From Bacillus pumilus (GTDB taxonomy: Bacteria > Bacillota > Bacilli > Bacillales > Bacillaceae), in the NCBI RefSeq assembly GCF_002744245.1, contig NZ_NKHG01000067.1:1-59292 (forward strand): a stretch of 59,292 nucleotides of DNA, read 5' to 3'. The notes beneath the pieces were generated by a model, which saw nothing but the letters and a program-made list of their open reading frames with translations, made no database searches and was not told the DNA's origin. The position numbers and the translations under genes are program-made. This document shows positions 1 to 9,149 of the stretch, piece by piece. Positions within the stretch are counted from its first letter, which is position 1; each line of letters opens with the position of its first letter.

Positions 1-1
1 G

Positions 2-27
2 AGAACTGCTCTGTGCAGTTCTTTTTT
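2..27 (+). terminator. Rho-independent terminator of a gene left of the window
   Basis: Arms AGAACTGC and GCAGTTCT are perfectly complementary around a 5-nt loop and are followed by six T on the plus strand. The T-run points to a plus-strand gene ending just outside the window, convergent with the flavin oxidoreductase gene. Confidence 0.75.
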
Positions 28-1052
28 CATCCTGATTTTTCTTGTTCTTCTTGAAAGATTTCAGCAATGATTTCATAAGAGCGCATTCTTTCTTGATGAT
101 CAAACATATCAGAATTAATCATCACTTCATCTGCTTGAGTCGCTTCAATAAAGGCTGCCAATTCTTTCTTCACCTTTTGCTTATCTCCGATCATCGTCGA
201 ACTTAATTGTTCGTCAACCATTGCCTTCTCATATGGACTCCACAGCCCATCCATACTGTCAACAGGGGCCTTGAGTTTTCCTGGTGTATTGCGAATGAGA
301 CTCAAAAATCGTTGATAATGAGAGGTTGCCAAATATTCAGCCCGCTCTGTTTGATCAGCAGCAAAAACCGTTACACCGACCATGGCATAAGGCTCTTTTA
401 ACACATCAGAAGGTTTAAATGACTGTCTGTATAACTCTAAGGCAGGAATTGTATTTTTAGGCGAGAAATGAGCAGCAAAGGCAAATGGCAGCCCAAGTTC
501 CCCTGCAAGCCTTGCGCTAAAACCGCTTGAACCAAGGAGCCAAATCGGAATATTCAATCCTTCTCCGGGAACGGCTCTTACATGTTTTTTAACCTGCCCG
601 GTCGGTTTGAAATATTGCCGCAGCTCTTCAAGCTGCTCCGGGAAGTCTTCTCCGTTATGAAGATTACGTCTGAGAGCTCTTGCTGTTAACTGATCCGTTC
701 CTGGTGCTCTGCCAAGGCCTAAATCAATTCTCTCCGGATACAATGTTTCAAGTGTTCCGAACTGTTCTGCAATGACAAGTGATGAGTGGTTTGGAAGCAT
801 AATACCGCCAGAGCCAACCCGAATTTTTTCGGTACCTCCAGCAATATAGCCAATCAAGACAGACGTTGCAGAGCTCGCAACCCCTTCCATATTGTGGTGT
901 TCTGCAAGCCAGTATCTATGATAGCCCCACTTCTCCGCTTTTTTTGCTAAATCCATACTATGCTCAAATGACTCTTTAATGGTGCCGCCTTCTGTCACAG
1001 AGGATAAATTTAAAACGGAATATGCTGTGCGCTGTAAAACTGATTGACTCAT
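27..1052 (-). CDS. LLM-class flavin-dependent oxidoreductase (luciferase-like)
   Basis: About 341 residues with the bacterial luciferase-like TIM-barrel pattern: an N-terminal strand [10 protein letters not shown], the [16 protein letters not shown] segment, a central [15 protein letters not shown] segment and a late [12 protein letters not shown] strand. Family members use reduced flavin (FMNH2) and oxygen on small aldehydes or other substrates; the substrate here cannot be read from the sequence. An ATG at 1067 gives a longer form, but a GGGGA ribosome site lies 7 nt before the inner ATG at 1052 and none precedes the outer one, so 1052 is preferred. It is a monocistronic gene convergent with something left of the window. 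Confidence 0.85.
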   Translation of the reverse strand: MSQSVLQRTAYSVLNLSSVTEGGTIKESFEHSMDLAKKAEKWGYHRYWLAEHHNMEGVASSATSVLIGYIAGGTEKIRVGSGGIMLPNHSSLVIAEQFGTLETLYPERIDLGLGRAPGTDQLTARALRRNLHNGEDFPEQLEELRQYFKPTGQVKKHVRAVPGEGLNIPIWLLGSSGFSARLAGELGLPFAFAAHFSPKNTIPALELYRQSFKPSDVLKEPYAMVGVTVFAADQTERAEYLATSHYQRFLSLIRNTPGKLKAPVDSMDGLWSPYEKAMVDEQLSSTMIGDKQKVKKELAAFIEATQADEVMINSDMFDHQERMRSYEIIAEIFQEEQEKSG

Positions 1053-1168
1053 GAATGATGTCCCCATTTCTGTCGAAAATCATACTAGTTTCATACTTTC
1101 AACACCATACCATAAAATCATTTCACTTTTAAATGATTTGATTCGATGATTTCCGAAATGAAGAATGT

Positions 1169-1430
1169 CTAGGTTTTACTTCCGGTTTGAACATTTGTAT
1201 TAGGATGTCCTTCAATGTGGGCAGCTTCTATGCAAATTTGATTAAAAGGATATGTTGTGACCCAATCTGTTCGGTGTTCACTGCCAAGAAAAACGTTCAC
1301 TTCGTTTGCGATGGAACAAAACTTCCCCGCGTCAGCACTTGGAAAACTGGTCCAGCTTAAGCAAAGTCACCACTATTATACGAGCTGAGTTCACTTCTCG
1401 GATTCAAAAACATAGAAGATCAGACATCCT
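1169..1430 (-). pseudogene. Decayed CatB-type hexapeptide acyltransferase remnant
   Basis: The minus strand of this otherwise gene-free gap (1068-1475) encodes, in one frame ending in TAG at 1169-1171, WTSFPSADAGKFCSIANEV followed by NVFLGSEHRTDWVTTYPFN and IEGHP. GKFCSIA, EHRTDWVTTYPF and the following IEGHP are hallmarks of xenobiotic/CatB-related left-handed beta-helix O-acetyltransferases. The upstream part (SSYNSGDFA) lies in another frame and runs into a stop. The whole C-terminal half of the enzyme, including the usual GNDVWIG repeat, is missing. It is therefore a frameshifted and truncated relic. The left and right ends are approximate. Confidence 0.7.
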
Positions 1431-1475
1431 AAAGTGATGGATCTTCGTATGTATATGCCGCAGGATATCCTCACA

Positions 1476-2843
1476 TTATGATTGAACAAGCGCAACGATC
1501 TGTTTTTTCTTCCAGATCAGCTGATAGTAGCCATATTGAAGCAGTAGGTTCACAAAGAAAGCCGCAGGATAACCGATCCAGATTCCCTTGATACCAAGCG
1601 ATGTATAGTGTGAAAGCACATAAGCAACTGGTACTTCAACAAGCCAAATGGAACAAATACTAAAGATCGTTGGCCATAGAACGGTTCCACTTGCTCTCAT
1701 TGTGGCTGCAACGATTTGCGCCGTTCCAAAAATGAGATAGCTCCATAGAGTAATGACGACCAGACTATACGCAATGTCGATCGTCTCAGGATCTGTTAAA
1801 AAGATGGATAAAATCTGCGGTGCAAAGATATAGACGAAAATAACGATCAATCCGCCTATGGCGAAGTTTAGTCCTAGCCCAATTTTAATGACATCTTTAA
1901 GACGATTCATGTTTCCTGCACCGATGAATTGTGCTGCGAAGATAGAGACCGCAATGCCAAGACTCACTGCCGGCATCTGTACGTAGCTCACGACCTGATT
2001 GACGACACCATAGGCTGCTGTCGCCTGTGATCCATAATCATTTACAAAGGAAATGACAGCAATTTCTGATAAAGAAATGAGAATCATATTAATACTTGAT
2101 GGGATACTTAGCTTTAGTAACGTTTTTAATAGATCCCCTTTCATCAATAAATGCTTTCTAACCGATGCATCAATACGCAGCGGATGCTTTGTTTTATATA
2201 GATAGATATGCAGAATGATAAACGTCACAATTGTTGAAATCACAGAGGAATACGCAGCTCCGTACAAACCAAAAGCCGGTAGCCCGAGCCAGCCGAATAA
2301 TAAAATCGGCAGCAGCAAAATATTCGTTCCTGTACTAATCATTAAGAAATAAAAAGGTGTTTTCGAATCCCCTGTCCCTCGTAAAAAGGTCGTATAGACA
2401 AAATAAAGAAATAAGATCGGCATTGAGATGAATAAAATTCTGGCATATGCCGCACTTTCCTCAACAATATTGGCAGGTGTCCCCATCAGATTTAAGATAT
2501 CTGTTGCAAAAAAACCTCCAATGATAGCTAAAGAGAGTCCAATCAAAAAGGTGAACGAAAGCGTGGTGCCTATAATTTCTTTTAATCTCTGTTCATTTTT
2601 TGCGCCGTACGCTTGTCCAATCAGGATCGAGCTACCTGATCCAATCCCAATGGAAAAAGAAACGAGTAAAAAGAAAAGCGGAAAGAATGCAGAAATCGCA
2701 GCTACTGCATCCTCTCCAATCCATCTGCCGACAAGTACAATGGACACAAGCTGTCCGATTGATTGTAAAATATTGCTTAATAAAAGTGGAATCAGAAAGA
2801 TGGACATGGTTTTAACTAAAGATTGATTATTATCTAACGTCAT
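1476..2843 (-). CDS. MATE family multidrug/Na+ antiporter
   Basis: 455 residues with about 12 hydrophobic helices arranged as two homologous halves, as in MatE proteins. Landmarks are LVGRWIGEDAVAAISAFFP near the start, FLRGTGDSKTPF in the first half, and YGSQATAAYGVVNQV in the second. Such proteins export cationic drugs or metabolites using Na+ or H+ gradients; the substrate is unknown. A GGAG ribosome site precedes the ATG at 2843. The gene starts 19 nt after the dacC stop on the same strand, so it is probably cotranscribed with dacC. Several B. subtilis MATE paralogues exist and I cannot say which one this matches. Confidence 0.9.
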   Translation of the reverse strand: MTLDNNQSLVKTMSIFLIPLLLSNILQSIGQLVSIVLVGRWIGEDAVAAISAFFPLFFLLVSFSIGIGSGSSILIGQAYGAKNEQRLKEIIGTTLSFTFLIGLSLAIIGGFFATDILNLMGTPANIVEESAAYARILFISMPILFLYFVYTTFLRGTGDSKTPFYFLMISTGTNILLLPILLFGWLGLPAFGLYGAAYSSVISTIVTFIILHIYLYKTKHPLRIDASVRKHLLMKGDLLKTLLKLSIPSSINMILISLSEIAVISFVNDYGSQATAAYGVVNQVVSYVQMPAVSLGIAVSIFAAQFIGAGNMNRLKDVIKIGLGLNFAIGGLIVIFVYIFAPQILSIFLTDPETIDIAYSLVVITLWSYLIFGTAQIVAATMRASGTVLWPTIFSICSIWLVEVPVAYVLSHYTSLGIKGIWIGYPAAFFVNLLLQYGYYQLIWKKKQIVALVQS

Positions 2844-2862
2844 GATGGTTCTCCTTCTCTGT

Positions 2863-4347
2863 CTAAAGATCCTCAGCTAAGATGCTGACAATACGGTCTT
2901 CTATCTCTTTTCCTTTTTCGTCATCAATTAGATGATTCAATAATATGGAAAAAGCGAGCGTCTTTCCGCTCTGCGTTTCCATATATCCAGAAAGTGTGCT
3001 GACAGTTGATAATGATCCTGTTTTCGCACGTACTTTTTCTAGTGTAGCTGGTTCTTTTAATCTGTTCCTTAATGTGCCTCCCACCATTCGTTCACTTGCT
3101 CCTGCTAACGGAAGTGCATTTACATAGGTCTTAAACCATTTTTCTTTTTGAATATTTGTCAAAAAGAAAGTGAATTGGTTTGCAGAGACAAGGTTAATAG
3201 GTGATATGCCTGATCCATCTCTTAACACAGTGAGTGATGGATCTATGCCAAACGCAGGAAGTCGATCGTTCATCACGTCTAGTCCTTTTTCAAAACTTCC
3301 TTTGTTCTTTACCCGCTTACCAAGTTCCTTTAACAGAATTTCTGCATGGGTGTTGTTGCTTAATTTCATCATGGGAACAAGCAGTTCTGATAAAGGCATG
3401 GATGAATGGGAGGCGATTTTTGTTGCTTTTTTAGGAACTTGTTTTGTCTTGAGTGGTCCTTTCACCTGAATCCCTTCTGCGTTTAGCGCATGTTTCATTA
3501 AGTCTAATGCATAGGTTGTCGGCTCCCATAATGCAACCCATTGCCTAGATGAACTTGCTTTTAGCGGAATAGTCCCAGTCAACGTAATCTCGTTCGTGCC
3601 GTGAGAGCGTTTAAAAGATATCTTCTTTTTTTCACCTTCTGGAACCGTTTTTACTCGATTGATGACACGAACAACATCCGTCTTCGGAATTATGTCAAAT
3701 GCGGCTTTCTGACCAGCTTTCTTTCCAGGCTGTACCTCAAGGATTATTGTTCCTGCATCATAGTCTCGATTCGGTGATGCTGTGAGAGCAGATATTTGTG
3801 CACCATAATATTGATCTTCATCACTCCACGGCAGATCAATAGAATATCTTGTGTCATCATACCAAGTGTCATCTGCCACAAGCTGTCCACGAATTGTATG
3901 TATTCCTGCCTTTTTGACTTGTTTGGCTAATGCAGCAAAGTCCTCCTCTAATAAAGTAGGATCTCCTGTGCCTCGGAGATAAAGGTTGCCATATAACGTT
4001 TTCTTTTGAATAGAACCATCCATCCAGACGTCTGTAGGGAATGTGTGTGTTTCACCGAGTAGATCAAGGGCGACCGCTGATGTGAGCAGTTTCATATTAG
4101 AAGCAGGAGTGAGACGGATATCAGCTTGATGTTCATAAAGAAGAGAGGTGTCAGAAGTATCGCGGACGCTAATGCCAGAGATAGCGCCCTCTAAATCAGG
4201 TGCTGTTTGAATGAATTCGTCTAAAGCTTTGATCCATTCTGATTGATCATCACGAGCCGTTAGTTGTTCAACTTTCACTGAAAAAGGGAGAAATAAAATC
4301 GACATGATGCATATTTGTAAAACCATGAACTGTGAAAAACGCTTCAC
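2863..4347 (-). CDS. dacC: D-alanyl-D-alanine carboxypeptidase/endopeptidase (PBP4a, peptidase S13)
   Basis: 494 residues with an N-terminal hydrophobic signal segment (about residues 6-23). The three penicillin-binding motifs of family S13 are present: S83-N-M-K86 in TPASNMKLL, the S-x-N motif in KLSNNTHAE, and K-T-G in VRAKTGSLSTVS. The long insertion between SxxK and SxN typical of class C PBPs is present. The enzyme trims D-Ala from peptidoglycan stem peptides and can cut cross-links, outside the membrane. Length agrees with B. subtilis DacC (about 491). It precedes the MATE gene in a likely two-gene operon. Confidence 0.92.
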   Translation of the reverse strand: MKRFSQFMVLQICIMSILFLPFSVKVEQLTARDDQSEWIKALDEFIQTAPDLEGAISGISVRDTSDTSLLYEHQADIRLTPASNMKLLTSAVALDLLGETHTFPTDVWMDGSIQKKTLYGNLYLRGTGDPTLLEEDFAALAKQVKKAGIHTIRGQLVADDTWYDDTRYSIDLPWSDEDQYYGAQISALTASPNRDYDAGTIILEVQPGKKAGQKAAFDIIPKTDVVRVINRVKTVPEGEKKKISFKRSHGTNEITLTGTIPLKASSSRQWVALWEPTTYALDLMKHALNAEGIQVKGPLKTKQVPKKATKIASHSSMPLSELLVPMMKLSNNTHAEILLKELGKRVKNKGSFEKGLDVMNDRLPAFGIDPSLTVLRDGSGISPINLVSANQFTFFLTNIQKEKWFKTYVNALPLAGASERMVGGTLRNRLKEPATLEKVRAKTGSLSTVSTLSGYMETQSGKTLAFSILLNHLIDDEKGKEIEDRIVSILAEDL

Positions 4348-4442
4348 GCAATCCCTCCTTTTTAGGTAACATGCAGTTTTAGAAGATTATGTTTATTATA
4401 CACAAAAGAACGTTTGTTCTCAAAGGGTTTTTAAACAGAAAA

Positions 4443-4468
4443 GTCAGCTTTCTTTGACGAAAACTGAC
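4443..4468 (-). terminator. Terminator of the pectinesterase gene
   Basis: On the minus strand GTCAG-TTTTC pairs with GAAA-G-CTGAC around a short loop and is followed by TTTTCTGTTT. It lies directly downstream of the pectinesterase stop and ahead of dacC. Confidence 0.6.
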
Positions 4469-4475
4469 AAGCCCT

Positions 4476-5459
4476 TTACCTTTTTTCTGGATTCCATCCG
4501 TCGGTTCCGCCAAGGACAGCCTGAACCGTGATTTGACTTGCTTCGTTTTTGGTTAAGATCGTTGACCATTTTACGCGGTTTGTCACATTGCTCCCTGCTC
4601 CTGTTGATCCATATTCTTTATACCGGGCAGTTCTTTCGTTCTCACGGTTATTCCAATTATGCCATCCCTCTGCTTTGATATGATCCTCCATTTTTGTATG
4701 AAGGAACGTGACAGCAGAATGAGGTCTCCACGGACGGCCTAAATAAACAGATTGAGCAGCTGCCGTTCCCTTTTTTAGCGTGGAATCCATGAAAACAAAG
4801 CCGTACTTTTGCGCATCTGTTGTGGATGCCGCAGTAATATACCCATTTCCAAGACTTTTTATTTCAGCTCTTTTAAACACGGCGGTGGCTGAACCAAAAA
4901 TGAAATCGACTGTGCCCTCTATATAGCAATCCTCGTAATATTGACGGCCTGTGCCTGTTGCATAAAGTGTATCTTGATAGCCAAGGACACGTACTTGTTT
5001 GAATACGGCCCGGTCTCCAGACACATAAAGGGCAACAGCCTGACCTGCATGTCTGCCAGCCGTATTTTGAAAGGTGATATTCTCTGCGTAGAAATGGTTC
5101 GCACGAATCATCGTACTGGAGCTATTTGTCGTGCTGCCAGTGCTTGCATTTGTATCATCATATGTCAGAATTGTCTTGTATTGATTTTCTCCGATAAAGG
5201 ACACATACGGCTTATTTTGCGGGAGGAGGATCTTTTCTTTATAAACACCATTTTTCATATAGATCGTCGTTGGTTGTTGATTGTTTGCCGGTATCGCATC
5301 AATAGCAGACTGGACTGTTGGGAATGAACCATTTCCTTTTTGATCGACTACCAAAACGCGGTTTGTTTGATTTTTGTGTGCAGCTGCTTTTAGTGAAGCT
5401 GAGTCAAAAAGGAATAAAGACAATACCATCATCACAAGTAGTAATTTTCCATACTTCAT
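4476..5459 (-). CDS. Secreted pectinesterase (pectin methylesterase, CE8)
   Basis: 327 residues from the ATG at 5459, which has an AGGAGGAG ribosome site; a longer reading from 5477 would place that site inside the gene. Residues 1 to about 25 form a signal peptide (basic start, hydrophobic core, AAA end). Pectinesterase motifs occur in order: GQAVALYV, GYQDTLY, VDFIFG (the two catalytic aspartates lie in these last two) and YLGRPWRPH with the substrate-binding Arg. It removes methyl esters from pectin outside the cell and fits the plant-cell-wall lifestyle shown by the xylan genes at 35-43 kb. No pectate lyase is adjacent. Confidence 0.92.
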   Translation of the reverse strand: MKYGKLLLVMMVLSLFLFDSASLKAAAHKNQTNRVLVVDQKGNGSFPTVQSAIDAIPANNQQPTTIYMKNGVYKEKILLPQNKPYVSFIGENQYKTILTYDDTNASTGSTTNSSSTMIRANHFYAENITFQNTAGRHAGQAVALYVSGDRAVFKQVRVLGYQDTLYATGTGRQYYEDCYIEGTVDFIFGSATAVFKRAEIKSLGNGYITAASTTDAQKYGFVFMDSTLKKGTAAAQSVYLGRPWRPHSAVTFLHTKMEDHIKAEGWHNWNNRENERTARYKEYGSTGAGSNVTNRVKWSTILTKNEASQITVQAVLGGTDGWNPEKR

Positions 5460-5514
5460 CACACATCTCCTCCTCATTTTGTGAACGTTTTCATTGAAAT
5501 ATATTCATTGTTCA

Positions 5515-5552
5515 CAAGAAAAAACACCCACTGCTTTATGTTGTGGATGTTT
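5515..5552 (-). terminator. Terminator of the YetF-like gene
   Basis: On the minus strand AACATCCAC pairs with GTGGGTGTT (one G-U pair), with a loop of about 10 nt and a run of six T afterwards. The stop codon at 5536 lies inside the hairpin. On the plus strand the same repeat has a C-A mismatch, so it mainly serves the minus strand. Confidence 0.65.
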
Positions 5553-6243
5553 TTTCAGATTTCTCATATTTCATTGCATAAATCCCTTCATTTTCAATCC
5601 ATTCACAGAATAAGACGTCTTTATAGGAAGAAATATGCTGCTTTTTTAATTGCTCACGCAGCCATACTTCATCAAATCCAGCTTCCTGTAAGTCTTTTCT
5701 TAAGATTTCCCCGTCGATAATAAACGTTCTAGGCAATTTGACTTCTTTTCCTTTCACGTTCACATCTTCAGCTGTGGCTGGTGTGTATTTCAATTTCGGA
5801 AGAACGCTGACAGAGCCGTCTGTTTCTAAAATCGCATATTCAATTTCGTGAAGAGCAAAATAGCCTTTCGCTCGTATAAGCGTCTGCAGCTGATTTAAAT
5901 CAAGCATATTTTTCTTCAAGCGATGATAACGAATGTTTCCTTTATCAATCACAAGTGTCGGCCTTCCTTCTAAAAAAGCACGGATTGATTTAAATCTTTG
6001 CGAAAGCCATTCAACTGTGTATATTAAAGTACCCCATACCGCAACAGCAAAAAGAATGTGCTGAATGCTGACTTTTGGATCAAAGATGGCGTTTCCGACC
6101 ATTTCCCCTAAAATCAGTGCAGAAATAAAATCAAACGGCGTGATTTGTGCAAATTGTGTTTTCCCTAATAACTTTGTAATAAAAAATAAGGCGGAAAATC
6201 CGATAAAGAGCTCAATCAAAATATTAAAAAATGGCACAAACAT
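5536..6243 (-). CDS. DUF421 membrane protein of the YetF/YdfR family
   Basis: 235 residues. The N-terminal third has three hydrophobic helices (FNILIELFIGFSALFFITKL, FDFISALILGEMVGN and a third around residue 65). A soluble DUF421 part follows, with GRPTLVIDKGNIRYHRLKK and GYFALHEIEYAILETDGSVSVLPK, as in B. subtilis YetF-type proteins. Some family members have been linked to spore germination or spore-membrane stability; the role of this copy is unknown. An AAGGAAGG ribosome site precedes the ATG. An 11-bp inverted repeat just upstream could hide that site. The gene lies 60 nt after nasE, in the position where nasF stands in B. subtilis. Confidence 0.8.
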   Translation of the reverse strand: MFVPFFNILIELFIGFSALFFITKLLGKTQFAQITPFDFISALILGEMVGNAIFDPKVSIQHILFAVAVWGTLIYTVEWLSQRFKSIRAFLEGRPTLVIDKGNIRYHRLKKNMLDLNQLQTLIRAKGYFALHEIEYAILETDGSVSVLPKLKYTPATAEDVNVKGKEVKLPRTFIIDGEILRKDLQEAGFDEVWLREQLKKQHISSYKDVLFCEWIENEGIYAMKYEKSEKTSTT

Positions 6244-6293
6244 ACCTTCCTTTCTTACTGCATTTATCTACAGCATGTACATGAAAGGAAGGT
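6244..6293 (-). repeat. Inverted repeat covering the yetF-like ribosome site
   Basis: ACCTTCCTTTC (6244-6254) and GAAAGGAAGGT (6283-6293) are perfect 11-bp complements, 28 nt apart. In minus-strand RNA the second arm transcribed is the AAAGGAAGG ribosome site that abuts the yetF-like ATG. There is no T-run after it, so it is not an ordinary terminator. Pairing would block ribosome access in transcripts that enter from nasE. Confidence 0.55.
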
Positions 6294-6303
6294 TCTAAAC
6301 CAT

Positions 6304-6627
6304 TTATGAAGGGAGTAAAATAAAGACATCGTCTCCCTCAACCAATGTTTCATATGTTTTGACGCACCCGTGATCTGGTGCTTGAACGTTACCTGATGAA
6401 AGATCAATTTTCCAATCATGCATCGGACAGAAGACATGATCTCCGCTCACCATTCCTTCAGCCAGTACGCCGCCTTTATGAGGACAGCGATTCTCAATGG
6501 CTTTGAACTGCTTGTTAGAGGTTTGAAAAACAGCTAATTCAAGTGTACCTGCTGCGACTGTTTTCCCTAGCTGCAGCGGAAACTCAGATATTGTACCAAT
6601 GTGAACTTTTACAACTGGAATTGTCAT
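6304..6627 (-). CDS. nasE: Assimilatory nitrite reductase small subunit (Rieske type)
   Basis: 107 residues, a complete NirD-type Rieske domain. The [2Fe-2S] ligands are visible as C-P-H in ENRCPHKGG and C-P-M-H in HVFCPMHDW. With NasD it forms the NADH-dependent cytoplasmic nitrite reductase, reducing nitrite to ammonium. It starts 21 nt after nasD on the same strand. In B. subtilis the operon continues with nasF, which is absent here; a YetF-like gene follows instead. Confidence 0.93.
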   Translation of the reverse strand: MTIPVVKVHIGTISEFPLQLGKTVAAGTLELAVFQTSNKQFKAIENRCPHKGGVLAEGMVSGDHVFCPMHDWKIDLSSGNVQAPDHGCVKTYETLVEGDDVFILLPS

Positions 6628-6648
6628 CTGATCTCATCCCTTCATTCA

Positions 6649-9060
6649 TTATACGGAAGCTGTAGCTTTGTGAAACAGTTGTCTTGTTTCTTGCTGGTTC
6701 TCCCGAAGCTCTTGCCAAGGCTCCTCATAGGTAGACAGAGCGATGTCCATTCTTTTGATTAATGCTGCGCATTTCTCATCATCTAACAGAATCGATTTGA
6801 TATGATCTAATCCAAGCCGTTCAACCCAAGCAGAAGTTCTTTCTAAATAATTTGCCGTTTCTCTGTAATATTGAAGGTATGCTGTGGTCATTTGTTCTAC
6901 TTCTTCTGCTGTACTTACCTTCATTAATAAATCTCCAGCCCGTAAGTGTGTACCACCATTTCCGCCAGCGTATAATTCATATCCCCCATCAATTCCTACG
7001 ACCCCAAGATCTTTGATCCCTGATTCAGCACAGTTTCTAGGACATGCGGACACGGCCATTTTAACTTTGTGAGGTGTAGCAAGACCTTCGAATTTCTTTT
7101 CAAGTGCAATCCCAAGTGAAATGGAGTCCTGCGTTCCGAACCTGCAAAATTGTTCTCCAACACACGTTTTGACGGTTCTCAATGATTTTCCGTAAGCATA
7201 ACCAGATGGCATATCCAGATCGGCCCAGACTTTCGGTAAATCTTCTTTTTTCACCCCTAAAAGGTCGATACGCTGACCGCCAGTCATTTTCACAAGCGGT
7301 ATCTGGTATTTGTCGACGACATCTGCTATTTTTCTCAGGTCGTTTGCATTTGTGACGCCTCCGTACATACGCGGAACAACCGAATAGGTGCCATCATTTT
7401 GAATATTGGCATGCATGCGTTCATTTACAAATCGTGAGCTCTTTTCATCTTTGTACTCAAGTGGGTGTATCATGCCTAAATAATAATTCAGTGCAGGCCG
7501 GCATTTTGAACAGCCTTCCTCTGTTTTCCAGTCAAGTACATTCATCACTTCTTTGACATGCTGCAAGCCTTTCTCTTTTATTTCATGAATGACTTCATCT
7601 CGTGAAAGAGTGGTACAGGTGCAGATGGTTTCTTTTTGCGCTGTTCGGTTCGCATCATCGCCTAAAGTGTGCCATAAAATCTCTTCGACAACGGATTGAC
7701 AGCCTCCACATGATCGTGAGGCACTTGTACATTGCTTCACTTCCTGAATCGTTGATAAGCCTTCTCCCTGAATGGCTTGCACAATCTGACCTTTTGATAC
7801 ACCATTACAGCCACAAACAATATGGTCGTTTGCCATGCTCTCAATTGTGCTTTCTTGCGCCAAATCATTTGATGTTAAGACGGATACCTTTTCCATATCC
7901 GACATATCTACACCTTCCCTAATGTAGGAGAATAAACGGGGGCCGTCGCTTGTTTCTCCAAACATCACGGCGCCTACTAATTGATTTTGCTGGAAGACCA
8001 GTTTTTGATAAATGCCTTTTTGTTCGTCGAAAATCTTAATCGCCTTTTTCTCATCGTTTTCTATAAAATCACCAGCCGAAAATACATCTACTCCTGATAC
8101 TTTCAGCTGCGTTGACAGAACGGATCCTTCATACGGAGCGGGGTTCATGTCACATACATGCTTTGCGAGCACGTTCGCTTGGTCGTATAAAGGAGCGACA
8201 AGTCCGTACGTTTGTCCCCTGTGCTCTACGCATTCTCCGACTGCATAAATACGGGGGACACTTGTTTCCATGACATCATTGACGATGATGCCACGGTTTA
8301 CTGCAATCCCACTTGTTTCTGCGAGCATTTTATTTGGTTTAATTCCTGCTGCCATGACTACCATATCTGTCTCCAGTGTGGATCCATCTGAAAATGTTAA
8401 TCCTTCAACTCTAGTATCTCCTAAAATCTCATTTGTCTGTTTTCCTAACAGAAAGGTCATGCCCTGTTCTTCTAATGCTGTTTGAAGAAGTTGACCTGCA
8501 ATAGGATCTAGCTGTCGATCCATTAAATGAGAGCCGAGGTGAACAACGGTCACTTCCATGCCTAAGTTTAATAAACCACGTGCAGCTTCAAGTCCAAGCA
8601 GTCCTCCTCCAATGACTGCTGCTTTTTTATAGATGGTGGAGGCATTCACCATTTCCTCTGTGTCTTGCAATGTACGAAAGGCCGTCATGCCTTTTTTGTC
8701 ATTCCCTGGAATTGGCAGGATAAATGGGAGAGAACCCGTCGCTAAAATCAAACGGTCATAATGCACGGTCCGTCCTTGATCACTGATCACAGTTTGGCTG
8801 ACTGTGTCGATCTTCACGATGGTCTCATTTGTAAACAGCTGAATATCATGTTCTTGATACCAATTCCAATCGTTTAACGTAATATCATCTGCCTGCGTAT
8901 CCCCTTGAAGAACCTTCGATAAAAGAATCCGATTATAGTTAGGATGCGGTTCACTGCCAAATACAGTCATGTCAAATCGTTCGCTGTCACTCTTTAAAAT
9001 GTTTTCAATCGTTCGGATGCCAGCCATACCGTTCCCTACTAAAACGAGTTTTTCTTTCAT
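6649..9060 (-). CDS. nasD: Assimilatory nitrite reductase large subunit
   Basis: About 803 residues. In order: an FAD-binding GNGMAG site near the start, an NAD-binding AVIGGGLLGLEAARGL site near residue 150, two BFD-like [2Fe-2S] segments (CGCNGVSKG...CGGCQ and CTCTTLSRDE...GCSKCRP), then the ferredoxin-like and sirohaem/[4Fe-4S] part. Cluster ligands are CVGEQFC and CPRNC (636, 642, 676, 680 in the numbering from the GTG at 9069). It carries out six-electron reduction of nitrite to ammonium. The ATG at 9060 is preferred because GAGGGG lies 8 nt ahead; the GTG at 9069 is too close to that site. An 89-nt gap after nasC holds a TnrA-type site, so nasDE likely has its own promoter as well as read-through from nasBC. 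Confidence 0.95.
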   Translation of the reverse strand: MKEKLVLVGNGMAGIRTIENILKSDSERFDMTVFGSEPHPNYNRILLSKVLQGDTQADDITLNDWNWYQEHDIQLFTNETIVKIDTVSQTVISDQGRTVHYDRLILATGSLPFILPIPGNDKKGMTAFRTLQDTEEMVNASTIYKKAAVIGGGLLGLEAARGLLNLGMEVTVVHLGSHLMDRQLDPIAGQLLQTALEEQGMTFLLGKQTNEILGDTRVEGLTFSDGSTLETDMVVMAAGIKPNKMLAETSGIAVNRGIIVNDVMETSVPRIYAVGECVEHRGQTYGLVAPLYDQANVLAKHVCDMNPAPYEGSVLSTQLKVSGVDVFSAGDFIENDEKKAIKIFDEQKGIYQKLVFQQNQLVGAVMFGETSDGPRLFSYIREGVDMSDMEKVSVLTSNDLAQESTIESMANDHIVCGCNGVSKGQIVQAIQGEGLSTIQEVKQCTSASRSCGGCQSVVEEILWHTLGDDANRTAQKETICTCTTLSRDEVIHEIKEKGLQHVKEVMNVLDWKTEEGCSKCRPALNYYLGMIHPLEYKDEKSSRFVNERMHANIQNDGTYSVVPRMYGGVTNANDLRKIADVVDKYQIPLVKMTGGQRIDLLGVKKEDLPKVWADLDMPSGYAYGKSLRTVKTCVGEQFCRFGTQDSISLGIALEKKFEGLATPHKVKMAVSACPRNCAESGIKDLGVVGIDGGYELYAGGNGGTHLRAGDLLMKVSTAEEVEQMTTAYLQYYRETANYLERTSAWVERLGLDHIKSILLDDEKCAALIKRMDIALSTYEEPWQELRENQQETRQLFHKATASV

Positions 9061-9096
9061 GAAAAACACCCCTCATGTGATCATTTTTTAGAAAGT

Positions 9097-9143
9097 ACCA
9101 TAATCTAAACAAAGATGAAAAATACATGTTATGATTTCTCACA
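9097..9143 (-). promoter_or_regulatory. TnrA-type box and promoter ahead of nasD
   Basis: Read on the minus strand, TGTGA-GAAATCA-TAACA (9143-9127) matches TGTNA-N7-TNACA at every fixed position. About 25 nt downstream is TATGGT (9102-9097) as a -10, with a weak -35 (GTATTT). The box centre lies about 45 nt before the predicted start, the distance typical of TnrA activation. In B. subtilis nasDEF also has its own promoter in this gap, used in anaerobic growth. Confidence 0.65.
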
Positions 9144-9149
9144 TAGTTT

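Noticed and set aside
4941-5327. 128-codon frame antisense to the pectinesterase gene
   Set aside because: Shadow of a gene with intact catalytic motifs; no ribosome site or family resemblance.
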